Positions 17,799 through 26,739 of a DNA stretch of 64,000 nucleotides are shown here, in pieces; positions within the stretch are counted from its first letter, which is position 1; every line of letters begins with the position of its first letter. The notes under the pieces were generated by a model. It made no database searches, was not told where the DNA came from, and worked only from the letters and a program-made list of their open reading frames with translations. Origin of the DNA: Bacteroides sp. (GTDB lineage Bacteria; Bacteroidota; Bacteroidia; Bacteroidales; Muribaculaceae); NCBI GenBank assembly GCA_014802335.1, contig JAAVCL010000012.1, positions 42,929-106,928 of the forward strand, given 5' to 3'. Position numbers and translations under genes: made by a program.

Positions 17799-18470
17799 TT
17801 ATTTAACATAAATCTTGCCGGTTTTGTCACCGAGCATGTAAATGTAGACACCGGGAACGAGGTTGGCGGTCGGAAATTCACCGGCACCGCTCACTCCGGC
17901 TTTAATCACGCGTTGGCCTGAAGCATTGTAAAGTGCGAAATTTATTGCACTCTCTGTGTTATATGTCAGAAGACCATTCTTGTATTCTATGCCGTTATTA
18001 TCGTCGTTTACAATGCTGACGCCATTGGAATTCGGATTGTAAGAAATAAAAATGGAGTTTACTTCCGCACCCGTAATATCATCGTTAACTGTGATTTTTG
18101 AAGTTACTTCGTATGTAATGGGATCGAACGATTCATACTTGTAAGCTAAATCGTATGAAGCACCGGCTACAAGAGTTACGACAGGGCTGGTGGCGGTAAC
18201 ACCCGGCACACAGTCACCGGCGAAACAGAGCTGAATATCCTGGCCTGTGGTGCATTGAGCTGTAACCGTTACCGTTGTGTTGTTTGTAGCCTTAAGTGTC
18301 ACATCGGGGTGAAGAAGATAACCACCGAACCCTTCGCTTTCTTCCACTTCGTCAACTGTGAATGTAGAACCTTTGGCGATTTCCTGATTACCGTGATAGA
18401 ATTTAACGTTTTGTGCATTGGCTGCAACTGCAACACATGCACATGCCATTAGAAAGTAAAATTTTTTCAT
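17799..18470 (-). CDS. Secreted protein with type IX secretion (T9SS type A) sorting domain
   Basis: 223 residues with a clear signal peptide (MKKFYFLMACACVAVAANAQ). The central part is beta-rich with two cysteines in CFAGDC and is otherwise unrecognised. The C-terminal 75 or so residues look like a type A T9SS sorting domain: INFALYNASGQRVIKAGV, then LVPGVYIYMLGDKTGKIYVK, i.e. the typical N-x-x-G-Q, PGVY and terminal KxxVK pattern. It would be exported across the outer membrane and processed at the surface. The gene lies downstream of the TlpA-DUF6029-Omp28 operon but is separated from it by 190 bp of repeats. Confidence 0.85.
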   Translation of the reverse strand: MKKFYFLMACACVAVAANAQNVKFYHGNQEIAKGSTFTVDEVEESEGFGGYLLHPDVTLKATNNTTVTVTAQCTTGQDIQLCFAGDCVPGVTATSPVVTLVAGASYDLAYKYESFDPITYEVTSKITVNDDITGAEVNSIFISYNPNSNGVSIVNDDNNGIEYKNGLLTYNTESAINFALYNASGQRVIKAGVSGAGEFPTANLVPGVYIYMLGDKTGKIYVK

Positions 18471-18489
18471 TGCTTATATTTTAGTTTTA

Positions 18490-18660
18490 TGATAAAGTCG
18501 TTTAATCTTGAAAATAGTTTTAGTAACTACCTGTTGAAGTCGTTTAACCTTGAAGAAAACAATTCTAACACTTATTGGGTTTTCGTAATACAATTTTAAA
18601 CACTTATAGGGTTTTCGTAAAAAGTTTAAACGACTTCATTGTATAACGCTTAAACGATTT
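18490..18660. repeat. Degenerate tandem repeat block with inverted ends
   Basis: The block has direct copies of GTCGTTTAAxCTTGAA (18497 and 18539 regions), then units of the form AAACACTTATxGGGTTTTCG followed by TAA and a T-rich spacer. TGAAGTCGTTTAA (18535-18547) is the exact complement of TTAAACGACTTCA (18626-18638), so the unit is also a long imperfect hairpin. Related units occur at 36490-36640 and 54735-54790. Confidence 0.75.
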
Positions 18661-18663
18661 CGA

Positions 18664-19515
18664 TTATTCTTCAGATTCGTTAACGGGAATAACCGGTTTT
18701 TTTACAACTTGCAAGACTCCGCGTGCGTCTGATACGTAGGCCACTACCGATAGATTCTTCGTTTCCCAATGCTCTTCGTTGTTCCATCTGGTCTCGATTG
18801 AGCCGGTTTTCTCGAACGGAAGTCCTGCTGCCAACTGTATGATTCCACCTCGCACGCCATTGAATACCTGGGCTCTGAAAACATCGTTATGAACGTAGTC
18901 GGTTACAGTGGTGTTTCCATCTCGTTGCGGAGCGACAATTCCATCTTCAATTATCCAGAACTGCACGTTTGCCGTGAGATTCTCTCCGCTCAGGATGTCG
19001 GCTTTCATATTGATGGTGCCGGTGTGTTCATCGGTTGCAGATGGGGTGAAATCCACATCCAGAGATAGAGTTACAGGGCTTGGCTTTGAGATTTCTTCCA
19101 TCACTGCGGTGGCCCAGAGACTGTAGGTTATCGGTGAGCCCATGTCAACACATCCCATCGGGAAAGATGATATGGAATAGGTTTCAAGAATGGCATTGCC
19201 TTCATCGGTCATCAAACCGATGTTCCCCCGTTCAAAATTAGTTCTTGACTTTGAAAAGCCAAATGAACCGCAGTGAATACTCACGGCGATGAGTTTATCG
19301 GAACCGTACTGTTCTTCAAGGTCTTTTATCACTTGATGTGCCTGCGGACAGTTTATGCACATCTGTCCGGTAAAATCTTCGAGAAGCACAGCGCGTTCGG
19401 CCACAACACTATCTCCCAGAATATATCGGTCGTCGGGCTTTACATCATCGCAGGCCGTAAGTATCAACCCGGCCATGCCGATTGTGAAAATTTTTATTGA
19501 ATTGCTGATTTTCAT
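18664..19515 (-). CDS. Omp28-related lipoprotein with thioredoxin-like CxxC
   Basis: 283 residues with lipobox ending at Cys22 (LILTACDD). The domain that follows matches the Omp28-related family: VLLEDFTGQMCINCPQAH with a CxxC pair (Cys53, Cys56), then LIAVSIHCGSFG. The family is restricted to Bacteroidetes and is thought to be a redox-like envelope protein; the exact substrate is not established. It is the last gene of a three-gene run that starts with a TlpA thioredoxin, 17 bp after the barrel gene. The arrangement suggests thiol chemistry at the envelope or outer membrane. Confidence 0.9.
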   Translation of the reverse strand: MKISNSIKIFTIGMAGLILTACDDVKPDDRYILGDSVVAERAVLLEDFTGQMCINCPQAHQVIKDLEEQYGSDKLIAVSIHCGSFGFSKSRTNFERGNIGLMTDEGNAILETYSISSFPMGCVDMGSPITYSLWATAVMEEISKPSPVTLSLDVDFTPSATDEHTGTINMKADILSGENLTANVQFWIIEDGIVAPQRDGNTTVTDYVHNDVFRAQVFNGVRGGIIQLAAGLPFEKTGSIETRWNNEEHWETKNLSVVAYVSDARGVLQVVKKPVIPVNESEE

Positions 19516-19532
19516 TGTTACGTTATGGCTGG

Positions 19533-21206
19533 TTAAAAGTTATAGGTATAGTTGATTTTAAATCCGTGCATGGCCGGAACCGGTCGGCAGAGTCCTCCCG
19601 AGCAGTCAAACCCGGCGCGGGTGCGCCCGTAGCTCAACATAAGTCTGTTATTTCGGTAACTTCCCGTAACTCCAAACATATAATAATGTGTGCCCGTATC
19701 TCCACAGTTCCACATGTCGCTGGCCGAGAACATCAAATATGGAGCCCATGAGAATTCCAGTAGTCCATAAGCCCAATCTTTCTGGTCTTGCTTTGTAAAC
19801 AGATACTGCAGCTCTCCGCGAAGTGTGTACTTGCGGTTGAAGCGATATTTGGCATCGGCCACCAAAATGTTTGTGCGGATATATTTTTCATCCTTCTCGA
19901 CGATCTTGCCTACTTCATTATTGAACAGCTGGTTCATATACATGAATGTCATGGTAAGAGGTGCGGAAAAACGCTTTTCAACCTGAACATTAATGTCATA
20001 ATAGTTGCAGGCGCCCATGGCAAAGAAGTTATCGACAGGGCGGGCTCCATTCGTACCCATGATCGATCCGTTCAGGCCCGCGGGTGCATCTTTGTGCACA
20101 AGGCTTGACACATAGTTTGCATTCACTGTAAGTTTGGTGCCGTATTTACCTCCCAATTTTGACTTGCGGGGAAACAAATAGCTGAAAGATCCCTGATATG
20201 CCCATTCGCCCGGTCCATATTGTGTGGCGTATGGATAAAGTGCCGGAAGTGAGTATGTGTGGGTATAGGTAAATGCAGGCATGTTGTTGATAAATGCCGA
20301 GATGCCGTCAACATGTCTTTGTGACCTGAAAGCCATGTTATAACTGCGTTTAGCCTGAAGCATCGCGCTTATACCCTTTTTGGAGTACGAGCCGCTTAGC
20401 AGGTAGGCCGTTCCGGTGCCGTATGTGTAGTCGTTATCAAAACTCGGATCCTGGCCTTTCCATGCAAATTCGGCAAGCACATTCCACGGGCCTTTGTTGA
20501 AGCTCGATCTCACGTCTAATGCATTTACGCTTTTCGGTAAGTTAAGGCGATAGGTGGTTCCCGGAACCAAAATCATCTCATCACGTTCGTGTTTAAGAAC
20601 GTATGAAGCACCAATCATCCACGTGGCGTTTCTTTCTGAAAGAGCAGACAAGTAGTCGTGCATGTAAACTTCTGCATTTGCGCCATACACCTGGGAATGT
20701 TTGCTCCAATCCCAATAGCGGCGTTGAACGCCTCCGAGCAATGTTAAACGGAGGCCCTTGACGGCATTGACATTCAGACGGCCCCCGCGGATCGCATTGT
20801 CGATTCCGAGAGCTCGATCCTCGTAGGTGCGCAGAATAAATCCGCTGCCGAACTGTTCGTAAAAATCGCCGCCGGTTAGTTCAAACCCTTTATATTTCCC
20901 TTTTACGTAGAAATTTGACAGACCCCAGCCTGCAAAGTCTTCTTCATATCCGGGAAGTGGCCATTTCATAAATTCGGCTCGAAGACCGGCATCTACGTAA
21001 CGACTTGCCATATTTACGTCGGCATACGTGTTAAACAGTATTTTATGATCGTAAGGTCCGGCTCCGATTGAATTGTCGGTTTCAGGAAATACGATGTCTG
21101 CCTGCACCGATCCGTGAACTGCCACGGGATAGTCAGCTCGAACATTTACTGCGGAAAGTGTCATGATGGCCGAGGTTAAGGCCACGGCGATAGGTCGTTT
21201 GTTCAT
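19533..21206 (-). CDS. DUF6029-type outer-membrane protein
   Basis: 557 residues with a signal peptide (MNKRPIAVALTSAIMTLSAV, cut near VRA-DYP). The rest alternates aromatic and polar residues in strand pattern (YVDAGLRAEFMKWPLPGYE, FYVKGKYKGFELTGGDFYEQ) and ends in a terminal aromatic strand (INYTYNF), so it should be a beta-barrel. It resembles the Bacteroidetes family DUF6029, which commonly lies between a TlpA-like protein and Omp28, just as here: TlpA ends 15 bp upstream and Omp28 starts 17 bp downstream. Function is unknown; the context suggests it is the outer-membrane partner of a redox pair. Confidence 0.82.
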   Translation of the reverse strand: MNKRPIAVALTSAIMTLSAVNVRADYPVAVHGSVQADIVFPETDNSIGAGPYDHKILFNTYADVNMASRYVDAGLRAEFMKWPLPGYEEDFAGWGLSNFYVKGKYKGFELTGGDFYEQFGSGFILRTYEDRALGIDNAIRGGRLNVNAVKGLRLTLLGGVQRRYWDWSKHSQVYGANAEVYMHDYLSALSERNATWMIGASYVLKHERDEMILVPGTTYRLNLPKSVNALDVRSSFNKGPWNVLAEFAWKGQDPSFDNDYTYGTGTAYLLSGSYSKKGISAMLQAKRSYNMAFRSQRHVDGISAFINNMPAFTYTHTYSLPALYPYATQYGPGEWAYQGSFSYLFPRKSKLGGKYGTKLTVNANYVSSLVHKDAPAGLNGSIMGTNGARPVDNFFAMGACNYYDINVQVEKRFSAPLTMTFMYMNQLFNNEVGKIVEKDEKYIRTNILVADAKYRFNRKYTLRGELQYLFTKQDQKDWAYGLLEFSWAPYLMFSASDMWNCGDTGTHYYMFGVTGSYRNNRLMLSYGRTRAGFDCSGGLCRPVPAMHGFKINYTYNF

Positions 21207-21221
21207 ACTGCCACGTTTCGA

Positions 21222-21713
21222 TTATTTAAGTTGACGGATAAGGTCGATGAGATGTTCTTCCGATCCTTCTGTATATCCCGAGTGTGACTCAACTATCTTG
21301 CCGTTTCCGTCTATCACTACGATATGTGGAGGATTCTGACAGCCCATGGCTCTGGCGAATTCTCCGCTCTGGTCAAGCAAGATGTCATAATCCCAACCCT
21401 TTGAATCTGCAAGTGGTTTTACTCTTGTTGCATTCTGAGCCTCATCGATAGATATGGCATATACCTTAACTCCGGTTTCTTCAACCCAATCTTCATAATT
21501 GTCGTGGATGGCGTTAAGTTCTCGAATACAAGGCTTGCACCAGGTGGCCCAGAAACTTATTATAAAGGGCTTGCCATCATTTGAAAGTGTTGCGGAATCC
21601 ACCGGTTTGCCGGAAAGATCTTTGAGTGGAACTGAAGGCAGCTGGGCTTCAGAAACTAAGGATGTGAGCAGCACTACGAATAGTGTAAGAAGATGTTTTG
21701 AGAATCTTTTCAT
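21222..21713 (-). CDS. TlpA-family thiol-disulfide oxidoreductase
   Basis: 163 residues. A signal peptide of about 23 residues (LLTLFVVLLTSLVSEAQ) precedes a redoxin fold with the active site WATWCKPC (Cys59, Cys62) and the cis-Pro region NPPHIVVIDGNG. It reduces or resolves disulfides outside the cytoplasm. First gene of the operon with the DUF6029 barrel and the Omp28 lipoprotein, so three of its components could form a small redox module. No standard promoter could be placed in the 400 bases upstream. Confidence 0.93.
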   Translation of the reverse strand: MKRFSKHLLTLFVVLLTSLVSEAQLPSVPLKDLSGKPVDSATLSNDGKPFIISFWATWCKPCIRELNAIHDNYEDWVEETGVKVYAISIDEAQNATRVKPLADSKGWDYDILLDQSGEFARAMGCQNPPHIVVIDGNGKIVESHSGYTEGSEEHLIDLIRQLK

Positions 21714-22113
21714 ATCTTGTAGGTTTTTATTTATACTTTTTATGATGAGTATTATTTGTTACTTATAAAATTTCTTGTTACAGATGAACAGGAAGGGTAT
21801 AAGAACTCATGGTTTTATCCCATAAGCAACCGTTCAAATTTACTTACAGTATATGCACGTTTTTTCAGGAACTTACGGGGCAGAACGAACGTGCATGCCC
21901 GGCTATATTGTTGAACTACAAGTTTAAAGCGCCTGAAAATAAACAGCATTCAGTTCAAAAGATTGAGATTATTCGAGAATATTTATTATCGAATAAATTT
22001 GAACAATTGCTTATTATTTTCAAAAATAAATTTTTTATACGAGAATTGCAAATATCTGATAAAAAATCTAATAATGATCAGCAGCCAAAAATTATTGAAC
22101 TGACATGGGATTC
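21714..22113. other. Intergenic region upstream of tlpA
   Basis: An AT-rich 400-base spacer between tlpA and the 3' end of the fructose bisphosphatase gene. A 103-codon plus-strand frame crosses it, but its composition is not protein-like and it runs into the antisense of fbp. CAAATTTA at 21835-21842 is a minus-strand -7 match, without a -33 element. Confidence 0.4.
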
Positions 22114-24126
22114 TCAATGAGTTTTCATCATTCCGTTGCGATATGCATACAGCAGTTCCCTGAGTTCATTGATTTGCGACTGAAGTTCAATTCCTTTGTC
22201 AGTGTCGCGAACTCTAACCCTGTTTTGGCTAAGTTCCACAAGTTGTGTCGTGGATTTAATATCCGTTCCGAGTCTTATTGCTTCTTCGGTGCTGCTGAAA
22301 GGTTCATGTTGCACAAGTTCAAATCCCCGGGAATGGTAAACAAGGGTGTATCCGGCAATTCCGGTGGTGTTATGATATGCTTTTGCAAAGCCTCCGTCTA
22401 TCACCATCAGTTTTCCGTTGGCTTTCACCGGCTTTTCTCCTTTACCGGCCTTTACCGGAACATGACCGTTTATTATGTGGCGATGTTCCCCTTTAACTTC
22501 GAAAGCATCCAGAATGGAATCTACCACATCCTCGCGTTCGCGCAGCAAATAGTAGAACCCCTTGGTTTCCTCGTGAGTTGATTTATCTTCAATAAAATAT
22601 CTTTCGAAGGTTGTCATGGCCTCTTTGTCGAATAGAGGTGAATCCGGTCCACACCACAGATACCAGTAATAATCGCGTGCATATTCCTTGACGTCGGCAG
22701 GAGTGTCGTCATTAAATGCACCGCGCATAAGCACACCGATGCTCTGTAAAAGTGCTTTCCCACTGTGCCGCTGGCCCATAACTTCTATTTCTTTTAACGT
22801 TCCGTCTGAATTGAGAGGCACCGATGCATGGAACATTAGATTGGAATTCATGATGTTATAGAGCGCTCCGTGATTAAGGAGAAGTTGAATATGCCGACTT
22901 AATTTATCGCTTATAATAAACGAACGGTGAAGTTTATTTACAAGAGCCTGTTCCTCTTCGGTGAGACGATAAGGATCTTCCGGGTCAATCGTCGGGAAGT
23001 TTGAATCTCTCATCGGGTAAGTTTTCCCCTTTATGGTTACTATCGAGAAGTCAGACGACATAGCATTGAGCAATTTCCGATTCTCCATTTTCCATTCCGG
23101 ATGTCGGTCGATCATTTGGCCCTCAAGCTTAAACTGAATAACAGTTATTGCCTTGTGCATCAGTGAAAGCAGAGCCCTGTGGCGTGCATCTTCGGTGGTG
23201 CATGTTTTGTCTGTCTTTGGACGGAAAACTTTACATTCATCTCCACTGTAGGTTTCCATTGCAAATGTGGCAAGTGGAAGCAGATTAATGCCATATCCTT
23301 CTTCAAGGGTATCCATATTTGAATAGCGCAATGCGATGCGGAGCACATTGGCAATGCAGCAGTCATTGCCGGCAGCGGCTCCCATCCATAACGCATCGTG
23401 ATTTCCCCATTGAATGTCAAATCCTTTATAGTCGGCAAGGGTGTCAAGAATTATATGAGCCCCCTGGCCTCTGTCGTATATATCTCCAAGTATATGGAGA
23501 CGGTCGATGCTTAATCGTTGGATAACATTGCATATCGCGATAATGAAATCATCGGCCTGGCCCGTAGAGATGATGGTCTCTACAATCCGGTTATAATATT
23601 TTTGTTTGCTTTCTCCGCTTGGTGCCTCGTGAAGCAACTCTTCGATTATATATGCATATTCTTTTGGCAGAGACTTGCGAACTTTTGAACGTGTGTATTT
23701 AGATGATACACTCTGCAAAACTTTGACAAGGCGATGCAGGGTGATATTGTAGAAATTATCAATATCAGTTTCCTCTTCCCTGATAAGTTCCAGTTTTTGC
23801 TCGGGATAATATATGAGAGAACAAAATTGGGCAAGGTCGGAATCACGCATATCATTGCCATATATTTCTCGCACCTTCCTCTTTATATTTCCCGATGCAT
23901 TTTTCAATATGTGTCGGAATGCTTCATCTTCTCCATGAAGATCGGCCACAAAATGTTCAGTGCCTTTGGGTAAATTCAGTATGGCTTCCAGATTTATGAT
24001 TTCCGAACTGGCAGCACTGATTGTTCCGAAATTTTGTGACAATAATTCCAGAACACGGCGGTCATTGTCAATTTGTGATTGAGAATAGCGGGTTATGGTG
24101 TTTTCTGTGGCCATTGTAAAAAACAT
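22114..24126 (-). CDS. fbp: Fructose-1,6-bisphosphatase, class III
   Basis: About 670 residues, the length usual for the class III (Firmicutes/Bacteroidetes) enzyme. Metal-binding phosphoesterase motifs are clear: FVADLHGEDEAF, ILGDIYDRGQG, IQWGNHDALWMGAAAG and HIINGHVPVKAGKG. It hydrolyses fructose-1,6-bisphosphate in gluconeogenesis. The first ATG is at 24126 (MFFTMATEN...); the ATG at 24114, giving MATENTITRYSQ, is the better match to the family start. It stands alone, with a 630-bp repeat-containing region upstream. Confidence 0.96.
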   Translation of the reverse strand: MFFTMATENTITRYSQSQIDNDRRVLELLSQNFGTISAASSEIINLEAILNLPKGTEHFVADLHGEDEAFRHILKNASGNIKRKVREIYGNDMRDSDLAQFCSLIYYPEQKLELIREEETDIDNFYNITLHRLVKVLQSVSSKYTRSKVRKSLPKEYAYIIEELLHEAPSGESKQKYYNRIVETIISTGQADDFIIAICNVIQRLSIDRLHILGDIYDRGQGAHIILDTLADYKGFDIQWGNHDALWMGAAAGNDCCIANVLRIALRYSNMDTLEEGYGINLLPLATFAMETYSGDECKVFRPKTDKTCTTEDARHRALLSLMHKAITVIQFKLEGQMIDRHPEWKMENRKLLNAMSSDFSIVTIKGKTYPMRDSNFPTIDPEDPYRLTEEEQALVNKLHRSFIISDKLSRHIQLLLNHGALYNIMNSNLMFHASVPLNSDGTLKEIEVMGQRHSGKALLQSIGVLMRGAFNDDTPADVKEYARDYYWYLWCGPDSPLFDKEAMTTFERYFIEDKSTHEETKGFYYLLREREDVVDSILDAFEVKGEHRHIINGHVPVKAGKGEKPVKANGKLMVIDGGFAKAYHNTTGIAGYTLVYHSRGFELVQHEPFSSTEEAIRLGTDIKSTTQLVELSQNRVRVRDTDKGIELQSQINELRELLYAYRNGMMKTH

Positions 24127-24159
24127 TAAGGTTAAACATTTCTTTTGTTATGCGTATGC

Positions 24160-24315
24160 TCGAAATTATTAATCGTATTCGGTTATGAAGCCTACGGAGG
24201 AAATTTAGGATTCAGCTGTTTGGTTATGCCTTTCCCTATCAACAGCTGCCGGATTCAAAAATCCGCTTCATAACTTATGAGCCAATATATTAAATCATTT
24301 CAAATACTTACTAAT
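24160..24315. repeat. Palindromic intergenic element ending in ATTAAATnATTTC
   Basis: This block includes CAGCTGTT...AACAGCTG (24212-24251 region) and CGGATT...AATCCG hairpins, then CTTCATAACTTATGAG and ATTAAATCATTTC. A related block lies at 49510-49635 (CTTCATAATTTATGAA, then ATTAAATAATTTC), and a reduced one at 39920-39957. The shared end is the clearest part; the relation is by eye. Confidence 0.5.
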
Positions 24316-24421
24316 AAAACACGATATTATACGCTTGGGATTATCCGATTTTGTTAAATAGCTCATAGAAATTAGTTTATATTGAATTTTTTATGCCATG
24401 CTGCTAAATTTCGTTGGCCAA

Positions 24422-24507
24422 TGTAGGGACATGGCGTGCCATGTCTGAAGGTTCGGTGATGTAATGTGGACGGTGTATACCCAGACGTGGCACGCCACGT
24501 CCCTACA
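24422..24507. repeat. Inverted pair of REP-like hairpins (BIME-like)
   Basis: TGTAGGGACATGGCGTGCCA (24422-24441, continuing TGTCTG) faces its inverted partner at 24482-24507, which contains ACGTGGCACGCCACGTCC and ends CCCTACA. Each copy is a palindrome with GTAG at its foot, as in bacterial REP sequences. The 34-base spacer resembles that of the pair at 50468-50546. Confidence 0.85.
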
Positions 24508-24655
24508 TTTGCCTGCGAATTTTGCTGTCTTTGAAATTGCTCATCAATTGTTTAGTCCGCTAAACTCTTTCTTCACAATTCCAAATCCATTCAAAAAAAT
24601 TCTCGAAAATAAGTCACAGCTTATTTCTAAGAGCTACTTAGAGTTTAAGGTGATA

Positions 24656-24687
24656 TTTACAAATTTACAATTTTTTTTGTATATTTG
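24656..24687 (+). promoter_or_regulatory. Promoter for the DAHP synthase/chorismate mutase gene
   Basis: TATATTTG (24680-24687) fits TAnnTTTG. TTTA (24656-24659) lies exactly 20 bases upstream in the -33 position, one mismatch from TTTG. The leader would be about 62 nt. Confidence 0.6.
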
Positions 24688-24756
24688 CATAAAATCTTGT
24701 CAAGTAAAAATCTCTTTTAACACCAAGGATAAATTTATTCAACCTGAAAGTTTTAT

Positions 24757-25848
24757 ATGAATAAAGAATTGCGGTCGGAATGGCATTTGCTCCCACTTTT
24801 CGGTGAGAAAGAAAAACAGGCAGATTTGTTGATTATATCAGGTCCTTGCAGTGCAGAGTCACAATCACAGATGCAGGCCACTGCCTCCGGGCTGGCGCGT
24901 GCAGGCGTAAAATTCTTTCGTGCCGGAATATGGAAACCCCGCACGCGCCCCGGATCGTTCGAAGGCATCGGTGCGCCGGCTTTAAAATGGTTGGTGAATT
25001 CTGCTAATCAGAACAATATGACGCCCCTCACCGAAGTTGCGAACGAAGCTCACGTGAGGGCTGCTTTACGAGCCGGATTGCGAAATTTCTGGATTGGGGC
25101 GCGAACCACAACCAATCCATTTGCTGTTCAGGAAATTGCCGATGTCTTTGCTCAGCTCCCCGAGGATGTTAAACACTCTGTGACGGTTCTGGTGAAAAAT
25201 CCGGTGAATCCCGATCTGGAGTTATGGATTGGTGCGCTTCAGAGATTGTACGTTTCGTGTATAAGAAGGTTGGGTGCGATTCATCGCGGCTTCAGTGCCT
25301 ATGGTGAAAAATTTTATCGCAACCGTCCTGAATGGAGAATTCCGGTTGAGCTTAAGAGACGTATTCCGGAATTGCCCTTGATTTGCGACCCCAGTCATAT
25401 TGCCGGTCGGAGAGGCCTTGTGGAAAAGGTGGCCAGGCAGGCTGTGGATATGAACTATGAGGGGCTGATAATTGAGTCGCATTGCAATCCTGATTCCGCT
25501 CTCAGCGATAAAGATCAACAGCTTCTGCCCGAGGATGTCGGAAAACTTATCTCTTCTCTCGGAAAAAGAAGGGGGAAGGCTCCCGATAATTGTTTATTTA
25601 CGCTCAGAGATGAAATTGATAATATAGACAGGGAGCTGGTGGGATTGTTGGCACGCAGAATGAACGTTGCCCGTGAAATAGGCGAACTGAAACGTGTGCA
25701 TCAGATTCCCGTGCTCCAGCCCGAAAGATACCGATCCTTGATGGAAGAAAGAATAGAAGAGGCCCGTGAACTCGGTCTTTCTCCCGACTTCATGAAAAAA
25801 ATTTTCAGCACGATCCATGATGAATCTGTGAATCAGCAACTCCAGTAA
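24757..25848 (+). CDS. Bifunctional DAHP synthase / chorismate mutase
   Basis: 363 residues. The N-terminal 265 or so residues are a DAHP synthase barrel: ISGPCSAES, IGARTTTNPF, VKNPVNPD and LICDPSHIAG. A linker leads to a C-terminal type II (AroQ) chorismate mutase helix bundle, LRDEIDNIDRELVGLLARR. It therefore makes DAHP from PEP and erythrose-4-phosphate and converts chorismate to prephenate, the entry and branch steps of phenylalanine and tyrosine synthesis; the fused mutase may also mediate feedback control. The ATG at 24757 has a promoter 70 bases upstream. In Bacteroidetes this gene often sits in a pheA-tyrA cluster, but here it is followed by cupin genes. Confidence 0.96.
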   Translation: MNKELRSEWHLLPLFGEKEKQADLLIISGPCSAESQSQMQATASGLARAGVKFFRAGIWKPRTRPGSFEGIGAPALKWLVNSANQNNMTPLTEVANEAHVRAALRAGLRNFWIGARTTTNPFAVQEIADVFAQLPEDVKHSVTVLVKNPVNPDLELWIGALQRLYVSCIRRLGAIHRGFSAYGEKFYRNRPEWRIPVELKRRIPELPLICDPSHIAGRRGLVEKVARQAVDMNYEGLIIESHCNPDSALSDKDQQLLPEDVGKLISSLGKRRGKAPDNCLFTLRDEIDNIDRELVGLLARRMNVAREIGELKRVHQIPVLQPERYRSLMEERIEEARELGLSPDFMKKIFSTIHDESVNQQLQ

Positions 25849-25871
25849 AACTTATTAAATAATTTATATCT

Positions 25872-26291
25872 ATGTCCACCGGTCCATATCTTATCGAACT
25901 TCCAAGACATCTTGATCCTCGTGGCAATCTTGCCGTGATAGAGGAGAATAGAAATATCCCTTTTAAAATTGAGCGGTGTCATTGGATATATGATGTTCCC
26001 GGTGGTGGCGATCGGGAAGGTCATGCCTATAAGCGCAACCGTGAATTTATAATTGCGCTTTCGGGGTCGTTTGATGTGGTGGTGAATTCAGGAGATAAAG
26101 AAGAGACATTTACCCTTAACCGTTCATACATCGGATTGTATCTGCCTCCATTGACATGGCGCGAACTGACCAATTTTTCTACTAATGCAGTTGCAGTAAT
26201 TATCAGTTCGGAATCTTATAATGAAGATGACTATATCTTAGACATGAACGAATATTTGAATTTGAGAAAGTTAGGGCCGGCAAATGAATGA
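25872..26291 (+). CDS. WxcM/FdtA-like cupin (sugar 3,4-ketoisomerase family), copy 1
   Basis: 139 residues of a single cupin of the WxcM/FdtA/QdtA family: IELPRHLDPRGNLAVIEE, RCHWIYDVPGGGDREGHAYK and REFIIALSGSFDVVVNSGD. Known members isomerise dTDP-4-keto-6-deoxyglucose to 3-keto sugars for surface polysaccharides, using a conserved histidine after the GG.R.GHAH segment; here GHAYK replaces the usual GHAHK/R. It overlaps the next gene by 8 bp and begins 23 bp after the aromatic gene. No dTDP-sugar genes are nearby, so the substrate is uncertain. Confidence 0.88.
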   Translation: MSTGPYLIELPRHLDPRGNLAVIEENRNIPFKIERCHWIYDVPGGGDREGHAYKRNREFIIALSGSFDVVVNSGDKEETFTLNRSYIGLYLPPLTWRELTNFSTNAVAVIISSESYNEDDYILDMNEYLNLRKLGPANE

Positions 26292-26739
26292 ACATGACAA
26301 TAAAAGCAAGAAAAGATTCTCCGTGCACGATTGCGAACTTGTGAATCTCGAACGCTTTCCGAGCGACCGTCTCGGGAATCTTTCGGTGGTGGAGTCAAAT
26401 CGTAATATGCCTTTTGATATTAAAAGAATCTTTTTTATTTACGATGTGCCGGGTGGTGAATCCAGAGGAGGTCATTCTCATCGAAGAATCCGAGAGTTTA
26501 TTGTGGCAGCCTCCGGAAGCTTTTGCATCACTCTGGATGATGGTGTCGAAAAGCGTACGGTAATGTTGAACCAACCCTATCGCGGACTGATTATTGAGCC
26601 TGATATATGGCTCACATTGCACGATTTCTCTTCCGGGGCGGTTGCCCTTGTCTTTACTTCCGATTTCTATTCGGCAGAAGACCATATTAAAGACTATGAC
26701 GAATATATAAGAAGCATTAATATAAATAAATATGAATAA
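26284..26739 (+). CDS. WxcM/FdtA-like cupin (sugar 3,4-ketoisomerase family), copy 2
   Basis: 151 residues, a divergent paralogue of the preceding gene: NLSVVESNRNMPFDIKRIFF, YDVPGGESRGGHSHRRIREF and AASGSFCITLDDG. Here the metal/catalytic histidine pattern GGHSHRR is complete, unlike the GHAYKR of copy 1, so the two may be an active and a modified subunit of one heteromer. It overlaps copy 1 by 8 bp and the DUF4250 gene by 8 bp, meaning tight translational coupling. Confidence 0.88.
   Translation: MNEHDNKSKKRFSVHDCELVNLERFPSDRLGNLSVVESNRNMPFDIKRIFFIYDVPGGESRGGHSHRRIREFIVAASGSFCITLDDGVEKRTVMLNQPYRGLIIEPDIWLTLHDFSSGAVALVFTSDFYSAEDHIKDYDEYIRSININKYE

Noticed and set aside
21809..22120. 103-codon plus-strand ORF between tlpA and fbp
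   Set aside because: The composition is AT-driven, it has no conserved features, and it runs into the antisense of fbp.
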